Notes under the pieces: generated by a model
Databases searched by the model: none
Told to the model about the DNA's origin: nothing
What the model saw: only the letters and a program-made list of their open reading frames with translations
Shown: piece after piece, positions 11,601 to 22,900 of the stretch
Numbering within the stretch: position 1 is the stretch's first letter
Layout of the letters: each line of letters starts with the position of its first letter
Made by a program: the position numbers and the translations under genes
Source of the DNA: Toxoplasma gondii ME49
Taxonomy: Eukaryota; Apicomplexa; Conoidasida; Eucoccidiorida; Sarcocystidae
NCBI RefSeq assembly: GCF_000006565.2
Contig: NC_031471.1
Span: 806,001 to 870,000 of the forward strand
Reading direction: 5' to 3'
DNA: 64,000 nucleotides

Positions 11601-13700
11601 TTGCAGCATATCGTTGCAGGGAATATCCAGAGGAAGCTTGAGATGTCTTTGTCCCGATTTCAGAACTTATCGACGGAGCGGGGTATGCTTAGTACAGCCA
11701 AAAGTGTGCTGCAACCGAAGGTCTTTGTCACTGGGTATTACGCGAAGAATTCTCGCGGAGCCCACGTGGAGGAGGGACTGTTCGGCATGGAAGTGGAAGG
11801 CGACACGCTGGACGAGTTGAAAGAAGAACTTCGTCCCAGCAGCGTCCTCCTTCAGATTTCCTTGGTAGACGAGTGGAATTTCAAAGACACGAAAGAGTGG
11901 CCCGACCCTCGATCGAGTGAAATCGGTGTGTTGACTGCGTACACAGCAGTACAGATCCTGCGCGCAGAGCTGGAGTGGGATCCTTCCTTGGGCTCTCTCG
12001 GCGCCTTCTCTGTCGCATACACGGGATTCACCGACATGTACAGTCGCCAGCGGTCAGACCCAGAGAATCACTTCGACCCGGACGTGCACCTTTTGGTTGT
12101 TGACGAAATTTCTCGTTTCAGTAAAACAGGTGCCGAGGAGGGGTGTAAAACGAAGATCGGCAATTTGATCGCAGAGGAACCTTTGCAGATCAAAAGGGTC
12201 TTTGATCGGGATCGAATTTCGATCAAGGGAACCGCCAAAATCCTCCCCGGAAGCGACGTCTTCATGAGAGGCAACTTCGGTCTTGGACTTTCTCTCGAGC
12301 TTCAGCATGAGGCAGAAAAACTCCTCAGCCCAGGCGCTATCATGATCCACGTGTATATCAAAGGTCTAGGAAAGATGACATCGGAAACAAACGATCTTGA
12401 CATCACGGCGAGTGAGATGGTGAACCGACTTCTGCTGCGGTCGCGAGGGTACTACGAGATTCCGGTTGTCAAAACGGTCACGGTCACTAGTCTCCAGGTT
12501 AGCACTTCTTCAAGATATGAAGTGCCACAAAAGTACCGTGGCGATATAGAAAAGTTTCACTGATGCCACTGCATAGGAAGATTCCATCAGGTACTGGTGG
12601 ACGGCGAAATTGGCTCCGAAGCTCCTGTTATTGTAGTATGCGAAAAGACGAATTTCAGCCCAAATTTGTCGTTCCTCCGATGCCTGCCACTGCCGCACGG
12701 TGACGGCGAGATTGCTTTGAGAAGTGGAAAAGACATTTCGTGATAATAGTTGTCGTTTTGTTTGTTTCCTCACTCGTGACGACGCTGGAGCTAACAGTAA
12801 GCCGTGGGCGCTCGTCGGAGATTTGTACGATAGATCTTGGCTCCATTGATTTATTGCTTCAGAATACCTGCGAGGGTCAATGAAGGCTGTCGTTGCTCTG
12901 TACCGGATACTACTGAAAAACAGTCTCTCCTGAGTTTCTAAAATTTTCTTGGCACAGAACACTTGCTGACTCGGCGTCTCTTGCTCGTATTTTTTTTATC
13001 AAAGCTGCTACCTTTTGCTGTGTTTCGCGCTGTAACCTTTCACGGATACTGTAGGAGTGCCGGCCTGTCGCTTATTTGGCTTCGTTGTCCGAAGCAATTC
13101 GTTTTGACGGTATCTGTCTGGCTGTTCCTGCAGACAGTGGAGGCGCGAACAGTTGTCAACTGCAGCAACAAGGTCCCAGAATGGGTCGTGGTGGTTTCGT
13201 CGTGCAGCATCGCGGTGTTCTTCATCGTCATCATAGGCCTGCTCATGTACCACGACAAGCTTAAGTTGCCGTGGTGGCTGAACTGCATATGCAGCAGCAG
13301 CTCGCCGTGGGGGGGCGACGCAGGAGGCGTCAGTAGAGATCCAACGGCAGTGGAGCTTCCTGGGGAGTACGACAAGGCAAGCCTCCCAGAAGTGACAACG
13401 ATGGACGGGTCGGGCGAAGGAACCGGTTACGATGAAATGGACGGTCGCGGCTGGCTGCCAGCGACGGCAAAATGGGTTGGTGACAAAAGCCTCTCGGTGC
13501 ATAAAAGCACGTCAAGTGCCGAAGCGCAGAGACGGGTCTCAGGCGGTCCATCGTCTAGGGCTTCGTTCGCTTGCATGCACTCCGAGGTGCGGCCCGTAGG
13601 TGACCGGCTTTTTTTGAGACCGGAAAACGTGATTCAGATGCACTCGCATCATCCGGGTGTCTCCCGAAAGACGACCCCTATAGATGATAATCCACAGTGA
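8651..13700 (+). CDS. Two-membrane-segment protein with large loop, family not recognised
   Basis: I do not recognise this family. Proposed exons: 8651-8905, 9432-9720, 10030-10409, 10538-10763, 10928-11045, 11474-12497, 13134-13700, all GT-AG; the total closes at 952 residues. The N-terminal 40 residues hold a cysteine cluster (CC, C, C, C) followed by a hydrophobic segment at about 45-65 (ALILAVTFLAGWLCSHL). A ~700-residue region with scattered cysteines follows (CDESVCEETCVCG near residues 200-212). A strong membrane segment lies at about 779-805 (VVVVSSCSIAVFFIVIIGLL), then a Cys- and Ser-containing tail of ~145 residues. The pattern predicts a type II anchor plus a second span, with both ends on the same side, as in CDC50-like proteins, but no CDC50 motif is visible. 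Several weaker hydrophobic helices lie inside the loop. The join 11045/11474 is phase-consistent but could hide a further exon. Confidence 0.68.
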
Positions 13701-14604
13701 GAAGCGGTTAACAGACGGGAAAAACCGGAAGGTTCTTCTGTATAGTTATGGAGGAATCACTCCGGGCAAGACTCAATTTCACAGGTCACTCGAAAGCGCA
13801 GCGATGAGACCGGACAAAAACCGTACACTCGGAAGGGGACCTTTCAACAAATAAGGGCCAAGACTGTTACGGCTAGCCGCACGAAAGCTGGGGAAGTCTC
13901 AACGTCCGTTCGCAAAACTGCCGCACACGCTGGGATTTCGTCAGAAGCTTTTCGGAAAAACGAGGTCCGAGAGAACACACCTCAAAGGATTGACAATCTC
14001 TACGGGCTTTGTTTTCGAGAGGGGAAGAAACATTTTTCCGAGATGGCGGTTGACAGTTTCAGGCTTGTTCGTACCCATCATTTGGTCACAATGCATTCGT
14101 CTGATGTTCCGCTTAGTCGAATCATCGCACGTAACAACAGATTTCGGGCAGATCACCCTCGGCGGCGGCTACAGCTTCCTGACAGCAACTCTGCAATCAG
14201 TGTGTTTGCATGGGACCAGTTGAGATACGTTTCAGGACGGCTGGCCCTGGACAAATGCTTCGCCGCCGCCCACTTTGCCTCAAAGTGTTTTCGTGCCGAG
14301 TGGTGATAGGAACTGTGCCTGCGTCTGCTCAGAAGTCAATGACTCGGTTTCCGTGTTGAATGCCAGGTTCCCTGTCAGCAGACGTCCCAGATTACCATTA
14401 CCGGTATTGCCGTTGTCTTTCGTTTCAGACGACGTGTGTTACCTTTTCGTTCACGTTCCGTGGTTCATGTCTTTCGCCTGCTTTTTCCATACAAGGGAAT
14501 GCTAGGCCCCAACCAGGGAGTTTCGTCGGCTGTTTCTTGCAGACAAGGCTGGGAAACTGTTGTAGTGGCCGATTGGTGTAGTGTGTGTTTCGGGCACTTT
14601 CCTA

Positions 14605-14655
<51 letters not shown>

Positions 14656-16301
14656 TTCACACACGCACAGGAGAGTGTGGGGGTTGTTGCGCGACGCATC
14701 ATCTCCCTGTAACGCACAGAACCATGGCAAGATGCGAGGAAATGATTGACTCGCGTTTACTGCATATGCCTCGCTCGTTCATGCCGTGTAACAGGTTTGC
14801 GCTGGTTCGATGTGGTTGAATGCTGCCCTTCAGTCAAACAAGAGACGGATGTGTTAAACTGGGTTAGACCAGGACAGTCGCCGTGGTCACGTTGTGACGT
14901 ATTTGTTCGACTACAAGCATACCGTATCCTCTTTACCGAAGAACATTTATTTTGATATCTGTCTTTGAAGAACAATGTATTGAATCACGTTTGAATCCGA
15001 AACGACTTGTTTATTCCTCCAGCCGTTTCTGCTCAAAACAGAACACGTCACGTAGCACAGACGCCCGCGTTCTCTCACTGTCAGCCGTTTCGATGCACTG
15101 CGTTTCGCTCAGAAAAGAACACAAAAACACGCACCTTGGTCATAGAAAACTGGCCAAAGCGCCACTGTCCCCAACCCACACGTAGGCGGCCTACTGGTGA
15201 AACACTACATCTGTGCGCGTCGACAGCACACTGTGCGATGCGAGTAAGCAAACACTCGACGTCAGTTATTGCAGCTTCTATGTTCTTTCTCCTTCAATCA
15301 GAACATCACACAGACTGTTTTTCCTAGATTCGAAGGGTGCCAGACTAGACGGCTGGTGTGAACTGACACACTGGATGTGGCCGTGTCACTAAAAGCGTCA
15401 TTTTCTATAATCACCCTTGTCAAGAATAAGAGGGCAAACAGAGGATCGTGCCTCAGTGACTTGAAAGGCACTTTTGAGTGAAGCGGCAGTTCCTGCAGAT
15501 AATATTTCACAATAAGAGCAAGCACTTGTCGCTTTTTTCGAAGGCAAGCGGACAGTCTTTGCCAACTTTGCCACGGCCAGGTGTGTCATCGTCGACCACG
15601 AAACCCATGTCGTCCCACTCCTATCTCTCCCACTGTGGAAGAAAAATTCCTGGCCGTACATCCGTGCAGTCAGATGTATGGGACTGTATGGAACTGGATG
15701 TAAAAGAGCGCTCTTATACTCGAACTTAAAACGAAGAACAATTCGAGATTTCGAAACAAAAACCACCTTCGACATACTCGAACCGATGTTGGCTTTCGTC
15801 AAGATGCCATTTTCAGACGCAAGTTGAACGCCAGGACTGGGGCCGCCACTGTTGGTGGCTCATCTCAAAAGCTGCTGCAGGTTCGTGCCCCTTTTCGTTG
15901 CCGAGAGTGAGAGAGCATCTTTTCACAAATCCTTCCTTCTTAGGATACAGAAGTCTCGAACGACCGCTACAAAACGCACTGGAGATCAGAGTAACATACA
16001 TTTGTCGGGGTTCGTGGATTCCCGGATGCATGACTTCACTGTCAAACTGTGGACCTGGCAGATAGGAACACACGTAGGCTATGAGCGTGCGGCTCGTCAT
16101 CGGTCGCCAGCGCGCAACACGCTTCGCCGACGCTTCTCTCTTTTGTACTGGCTGGACAGAAAGGGAGAGTCTCCGACTCCGGTGCCGTCAGGCTTTTTCG
16201 GGCCACGCACCTCTTTGGCCATATCAACATAGAACTAGAACAGACGCCTGCACCACATTCGCGTTCCTTGCCGGATTTCTAAGTTCGCTCATGGAAACAA
16301 C
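13701..16301. other. Convergent spacer; no gene seen
   Basis: This lies between the 3' ends of the plus-strand two-membrane-segment gene and the minus-strand secretory-protein gene. Open frames here start at non-ATG codons or lack any motif. Apart from the TA tract at 14607-14653 I see nothing to annotate. It probably contains the two 3' untranslated regions. Confidence 0.45.
14607..14653. repeat. Pure TA microsatellite
   Basis: About 23 uninterrupted TA units in the convergent spacer. The apparent tyrosine/isoleucine-alternating frames over it are artefacts of the repeat. Confidence 0.95.
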
Positions 16302-17132
16302 CTAATTCGATCCTTGTTTGTTCTTGCGGTAGTTACTCCTCTCCAAGAGGCTGCGATCGCGTTCATCTTTGCTCTTCAAATATCTCATTCCTCCAACTCC
16401 GAAGGCGAACAGCGCGAGCGGCAATCCCACAAGCTGCAGTCCATACAAGGCAGCGGCCGCCAACATCGTTTTCACGCCCTTGATATCGGGGAGCGGCGGG
16501 TTTTCTGTGAGTCTCAGCCGCCTCAGCCTCTCAGTTAAATCTGCTATGACGGGGTTGGATTCACTGTCGGTGTCACGTCGTTTTCTCTTTGGCCGACGGG
16601 CTGCGTTCACGGGTCTTCCTGGATCTCGGCGGTTCATAGCGTCCTGATCGTGCGGGTCTGCGTACTCCCCGCCGAAATGCTGCTGCGGGAAGACCGTTCC
16701 TGCAGGACTGTCAGCGGCACCGGGGTCTCTGTTTTCTGCACCGATCACTCCTGATTCCCTTGGCAGCTGAGCACGATGAGGACCACCCAACTGTGCCTCG
16801 CTTTGACCGGTCACACTACCCGGGTAGCCTGGATACGAGGCGATCCCGTAGTCCAAGACAGGTTGATGCGATAAACCGTGTGCACTGGACATTCCCATTC
16901 CTGCAGTAGGAAAGGGCTGTGTTGAGCCAGTGCCAGCCACCGGGCCGAAAAAGCCGGGCCCGGCAAAACCTGGAGTCGCTTGAACTCCGCCGTTTACATT
17001 GGAATTGGCATGGGCGTTCGGTTGAGGCGCAGCGTAGAAGCCGGCTCCAGCGGCCTGGCCGGTCGCGACGATCAGGCCGGCCCACAGACTGCAGACGACA
17101 CTTTTGCGAAGAGAAGGAACGGAGTCTGCCAT
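16302..17132 (-). CDS. Secreted, dense-granule-like membrane protein (candidate GRA/effector)
   Basis: Single-exon frame of 276 residues. I chose the ATG at 17132; the frame extends 20 codons further upstream only to a GTG. Residues 1-29 look like a signal peptide: basic start, hydrophobic core VVCSLWAGLIVATG, small residues AAG/AGA for cleavage. Residues 30-165 are Gly/Pro/Ala/Ser-rich with PGYPG and GFAGPGFFGP, without predicted fold. A basic cluster RRPKRKRR is at 179-186. RRLRL at 204-208 fits the RRLxx TEXEL motif cut by the Golgi protease ASP5 in Toxoplasma. A hydrophobic segment at 222-248 is followed by a charged tail. Signal peptide, disordered body and one amphipathic or membrane helix are typical of dense granule proteins of the parasitophorous vacuole. 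I cannot match it to a numbered GRA protein, so the role is inferred from architecture. A micronemal or plasma-membrane protein is the main alternative. Confidence 0.62.
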   Translation of the reverse strand: MADSVPSLRKSVVCSLWAGLIVATGQAAGAGFYAAPQPNAHANSNVNGGVQATPGFAGPGFFGPVAGTGSTQPFPTAGMGMSSAHGLSHQPVLDYGIASYPGYPGSVTGQSEAQLGGPHRAQLPRESGVIGAENRDPGAADSPAGTVFPQQHFGGEYADPHDQDAMNRRDPGRPVNAARRPKRKRRDTDSESNPVIADLTERLRRLRLTENPPLPDIKGVKTMLAAAALYGLQLVGLPLALFAFGVGGMRYLKSKDERDRSLLERSNYRKNKQGSN

Positions 17133-19985
17133 CTCGACGAGAGAAAGCCAGTGGAATGTGATAAGAGCCAACCGATTCGAGAGGCAGAACACGCCCCGCC
17201 ACAGAACGACTCCGATTCGTCGGCCACGCTCGGGGGGTCGGGCAGAATAGCTACGCGACTGCCTCGTATCGGCGAAAAAAGAGTGGTTGGTCAGCTGGGG
17301 AAGCAGACGCAGTTGGCAGCGGCAGAACTTCTATGCAGAGATCTGCGTTACTCAGCACACGCCACCTGATACTCGTCAACTGGAAACGCAAAAAATGAGG
17401 TGGTGCCGATTACTTAACAACGAAGTCAAAGGAAGAAAGTAGGCGGCAGCAATAGCCAGAGGCAGGGCGCCACGACGCGGTCGCCACGTTGTCCGAACGG
17501 GTCTGGGTAGCACGAGGCAGGTGTGATGGTGGAGGGAGTTGAGGGAGGAAACAAAGTAGAAAACACCTGAGGGTCGGAAAGAGGGCGCAATAATTCTGGC
17601 AAATCCGTCTGTTGGACAAGGTCCCCAAAATCAGCATCTAATCCACGGGTCTGACCCCTCCGAGAATCGGGATACCGTCGATCGGCATCTGAGAGAACCC
17701 GCACGTGGCGACTGCATGCTGGAAGGATCTAGGGACCCTCTAATGGGCGCTGCAAAGCACGAAACAGTCCGCCATAGTCAAGTGCTTTTTGTACGGCGTT
17801 GACTGTTTTGCCATAAACATCACAGCAACGTATTTTTGCTTGAAGAAAAAGGCTTTTGCTACAACAGCACGTATGCATGTTTTTTATGGTGTTAAGGCCG
17901 AAACTAGTGAAAGCAAGCCTCGGAGTCGCACCGTCGTGGCGAAAGCCTGGCACCACGCGTCGTACAGACAAGCACACTATCCACACGTAAAGTGTGCGCG
18001 CATCTTGGCGATCGGGTGCATGCTTGAGGGTCTGTTTAGGCGGTCCAGCCGATTGCGTGTTCAGACTCAGCGTTTCCGCCCAGCAAAGGGTCCCAGAGCA
18101 CAGAAAATGTATCCTCGGCCAAAACAGGCAAGCATTATTTTAGTGCCGCGTGGAAACGGGGCAGCGGCAAGTCTGCTGCTTGCGCTCGCTCTCTCAGCCT
18201 AAGCATCGGGAATGTCGCATTCCGCTAGCGTTTCTTCCCAGGTGTACGTACAGCGGGGTCTCTGCGAACGAAAAGGCCATAACCCCGTCCAGGGCATTGA
18301 CAAACAGCAGCAGTTTTTTTAAGTGTCTCGTTTTCCGCCAAGACAACATTTTGCGCATGCCCTTTGCTGGAGTTCGCGGTCACTTTGATTCATTTGTAAC
18401 CCGAATCCACTCGGCAGAAAAACGTCGAGGTCCCGACACTTTTGCCCAGCCTCTGAGTCCAGCACGATCTTCACCAACTCTGTCGGTGGTACTTGTTCCC
18501 ACCTTCATGAAAGACCAAAACAAATTTCAGCTGCTTGGAGAATCGCCGCACTTCTATTCTCGGACGAAAAAAAGTGCCACGGCTAAATGTTTCTCCACTT
18601 CGGAGAGGTTTCGTTTCGTACTTTCTTGGACGGTCGCAGGCTGCGACTGTGCGGTGATTGGAGTCAACCTGGCAGAAACGAACAAGCGAATCGATTTACC
18701 AGCGCGTAGCAGATTGGCTATTTTCTTGGTTTTGACTTCTTGGCCACGAACATGCGGTTTCTCTCGCTCTGAGTGACCTTTTGCCCCCTCTCTACTCGAC
18801 GAAGCAATCCGTTTCCCAGCCTTTTTCTCAAGTCGACTTCCTCGTTAGAGGTTCCGTTTCGTGGCGAAAGTTCGAGGGCAGGTTCGCAGGGACTGTGAGA
18901 GAGGACAGTGCGGTTTTTGACCACACTTTTTCACCGGAGACGACGACAAAGTCGCAGCTGGCATACTTCGTATATTTTCGCGTGTCTCTCCCTCAGACTT
19001 GCCTGTGCTCTTTTTCTATCCGGTAGTCGCCGTGCTTCTTTCTGATTTAGCCTGCCTCTCTTCAAATCCCGATTCCTTCTTACCGTGTGTATCTTTGTCC
19101 CGCTGATTTGCGTCTCTTTGCTTTTCACCCTGATGCACCTCTTCCGGCGTCCACTGCGCTCGTCAACGCAAGGTGCTTCCTCACCAAACTGCAAAACACT
19201 CAGAAGCCCTGTCTTGCTGGTTTTTCTCTTCTGCGGAAAAGGCTCCGTCCTTCATCGTGGTAGTGGCTGTATGCAACTACCAACAGAGTCAGAACCTGTG
19301 CCCCTGATTGCATTCCTTTTCGTTCTCCTGTCTTTCCATCAAACCACAAAATTTTTTTCGCGTCCTGTGCCTTCTCTCATTTTCCTTCGAGGCTCGAGCT
19401 GGGCGCTTTCGCTCGCACTCCCGCCGTGAGCCTTGCTGCCTCTCGTTTCGTCTCTTTTGCTGGGCCACCTTTCCCCTCCCTCCGCCCTTGTGTGCCGTCC
19501 TCGTCTCCACGTTCGGGTCCAATACTGTACGCATCATTGTCTTGGCAGATTTTCTTCCGTGAAGGAGCTGTGAGCATCCGTCATAATCGAGACACTGTCC
19601 ATTGTACCGTCTGACTCCACAATCCCCAGTCCACCCTTTCTAGTCTTCTCTCGTCGCCGCTCTGTGCTCGACACCGCAAAACACCAGCGACTACATACTC
19701 TGTTTACGTATATATCTGCATAGGGTTGTTTCAGTTGTCGTTCTTATTAGGATTTCTTCCTCTCTGCGTGTGCGTATCGCGCTAGAGCGAGAAAGCCATG
19801 GGGTCGCCAAGAGACCAATTTGAGGGAGAGACAGGACCTCTGGGAATCGCGTTCGGCGACCTTTCCCGGGAGACAGAATTGGGCTTCTGTGCAGACGTCT
19901 GCGTGTGTAGTGGAGGGGCGTGAAGTGCGTCTCCGCTGTGTCGAGATCCGCTTTTCTCCTCTTTTCGTGGTTGTTTCTGGACAAA
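17133..19985. promoter_or_regulatory. Divergent spacer between secretory-protein and bestrophin genes
   Basis: This 2.9-kb spacer lies between the two start codons (17132 minus, 19986 plus). It should contain both promoters and leaders. Open frames here have no protein-like motif. A plus-strand ATG at 19798 opens only 41 codons, ending at a stop at 19921, so it may be an upstream ORF in the bestrophin leader. Confidence 0.4.
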
Positions 19986-22900
19986 ATGATTCACTACAGA
20001 CAGGACCCTTGGCTGGGGTTCTGCATTCTCTTGCAGCCCCATGGCTCGGTGCTTCTTTGCTCTGTGCCTCGAGCTCTTATTGCGGGACTTCTCACTTGGG
20101 CTCTCATGACCTACGGGCCTCCAGCGTCGAGCGGAGGTGCAGATATCATGTGGAGTCCGACGTTGTTCAACTTCTTCCTTTCTCTCGCTGTCCTCGTCTT
20201 GGCCTTCCACACCAACCAAGCGTACCAGCGCTTCTGGGAAGCGCGCTCACAGGTGAGGGTCGAGAAGCACACACGACGCATGCAACCGTTGAATGGTCTC
20301 AACAGCTGAGAGAGGCCACTTAGTCCCTGTGCTCTCCACTGTGGACATGTTGTATATCTTCACACTCATCACATTTCCAGAGGGGATGCGCGCGCATCTG
20401 TTTACCTGTTTATATGTATACCTGTGTATCTGTCCATCTTGTTATCGATATCTGTCTATCTCTTTATCTATAGATATCTTTCTTTTTGCATCCCTCTGTG
20501 TGTTTCTGTTCAACCACAGCCATCTACCTTTCCATACACTTGCATATATCTGTTTATCCTTATGTATCGATATATCTATCCATTTCTATCTATCTACTGC
20601 TATCTCTTTTTCAACTCACCTGAGAAGGGACGGGAGTATACAACGAAAAAACAAGCCGACGGTAGAAAATACCGACGAATCTCCAGGGTTCCATGAGATC
20701 GAGAAATGCGTGACTCTTGCGCGGTGCGTCTGCTCCTGTCGTCTTTGTTTAAATTGGCATGCGCTTGTTTTTATTCTGCTCAGCCCTTTCACATTTGTAA
20801 GACATGTGCATACACACGCATGTACATATACACCTACATACACATATTCATAAATTCATCCGTAGCTACATGCATGCATACGTACATGTGTGTATACATC
20901 TATGCAAGTGTGTCTATGAAGTTACGGCTGTTGTGTAGCATAGGTGTTTGTGTGGGGTCACCAGCGGTTTGTTCGTCATGCCGTCGTTTCTTGGTTTCTG
21001 GTTTCCATGTCCCCTTTCCTCAGGTGCAGATCATGGCTAGTTGGTGGGCAGACGCAGCGAGCAGCTTCGTGGCTCTGGACGAAATGACTGGAATTGCCAA
21101 GGGCGAGTTTGCTTGGGGAGCAGACTGGCGTGGAAAGATTCTTCATCTCCTCAGCTTGCTGCACGCGGTGTCGATTCAGTATCTTCTCCACAACGACGCA
21201 GAGAAAACCCAGTTGGAAGTGCTCGGTGCGTGGATGGACTCTCGCAGACTTCAGAGACTTTGAGTCGCCTGTGGTGGCTGAGCCTGAGGAGACTGCAGGG
21301 CCAGCAGGCTCAGTTCGCTGCGGTGTATGAGGTCCGGAGCAGGCTCGAAAAAGGCTCCTCTGATGTTCGCAAAGGCGAAAAGGGGAGCCACACGCCTCTG
21401 TCGTCCTCACTCTTTCTTGGGCGTCGTCTCGCTCGGCAAGCATGCGAGTCTAAGGACGGCGCCGGAGTTCTTCCTACGTTTTCTGCCAACTCAGGCAGAG
21501 CCTGGCACTGCGGACACAGGAGTCTTTGATGTGTGGTTGTCTCTAGGAGCGGTTCGACGGCCTCTGCTTAGAAGAGCGTCTCAACAGTTCTGGTGGAGCT
21601 TGAGGTCTCGAGAAGACTGGATCCTGTCAGAACAACGGACATTTCTTGTCTGTTGGTTTGCGGTTTCGCGTGCGTTCGCAGGGGGCATGGACACCTTCGA
21701 GGCCAAACTCCTCAGCTTGACAGACGATCAAACATTCCTCGTCATGCACTGGGTCGTCCAAGAAATGATGAAGAGGCTGGTCCTGGAGCCCAAGGGCTTG
21801 GGGGTCCCGCCCCCTTGCTTCGCACGCATTCAACAGCAGCTCTCCAACGGTGAGAGTTCGTAGAAGTTCTGCCGAGAGTTTTTGCTTCCACCACCAACGC
21901 GAGACGAGCGAGGACAGACACCGTCGGTGTGTTTTCCTCCCTCTTGCGTTCTACTATATGCTTGCTTTACACGTCTTCGATTCATGACAGCTCATCTGCT
22001 GTCGGGGGTCAGCCGCCTCTCTGGAGCCGCTGGAGCGCCGAACTGTGACTATTTTTATCTGGAGGCGGATATGTCCGAAATCTGCTGACAACAAAGAGAT
22101 GCCTACGCGACATTCACGGTGTGCAAAGACACAGACACGGTGTCTATACACACCCGTGTACATGCGGTGGTGCCAGTAAAATCATGTGCCTATCTGTAAA
22201 TACACACGCACGCATATATATATATATATATATATGTAGATGGATGTAGGAATAGATATATAGTTATATTTACATGTAATATAACAAATACATAGACAAC
22301 ATTGTTGTTTCAAGTATAGATATACAACGCATGTATCTAATGGTTTGCCTTTACGTAAAGGAAACTATACCATATATACAAAGCCTGTATATATATATAT
22401 ATATATATATATACATTCTGGATTGTAGTTTGTTAATGGGTTCCACGTGAGTGTGTCTGGTCGGTTTCGTTCACAGGAATGCTAGCATTTAATTCGGCCT
22501 GCAAGATCGAAGACACGCCTTTCCCCTTCCCTTACGTTCAGCTCGTGCAGCTCATGGACTGGTTTATGACCGTCGCATGTCCGGTGGTTATCGCCTCCTG
22601 GATGATCAGCATGGTTCGTAGAAACGCTTTCTCTCCCTTGTTCGCACGGGAGTCCTTCGATGTTTGTCACTTCCTCGATGGCTTTCATGTCCGTTCTCTG
22701 CCGCGTGGATTTGGGGCCCACAAGGGGAAGGACTCTCGTCGTCCTGATCTGTGTCGGAGTGTTTGGTGTACCTTTCAGTTTTATTGGTTTTCTCGGAATC
22801 TTGTTTCAGCCTTTGTCTGCTGCCCGCTGGACCACCGTTCGCGTGTCAGGCGCACAGCGCTCACCTTTCTTCGGTTTGACATGTTCCTCATTTCCTGTTG

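Noticed and set aside
15398..15802. 134-codon minus-strand ORF downstream of the secretory-protein gene
   Set aside because: Starts at a non-ATG codon, has no splice link to the gene at 16302, and no recognisable motif.
16302..17192. Upstream extension of the secretory-protein frame to 17192
   Set aside because: The extension begins with GTG; the ATG at 17132 gives a textbook signal peptide.
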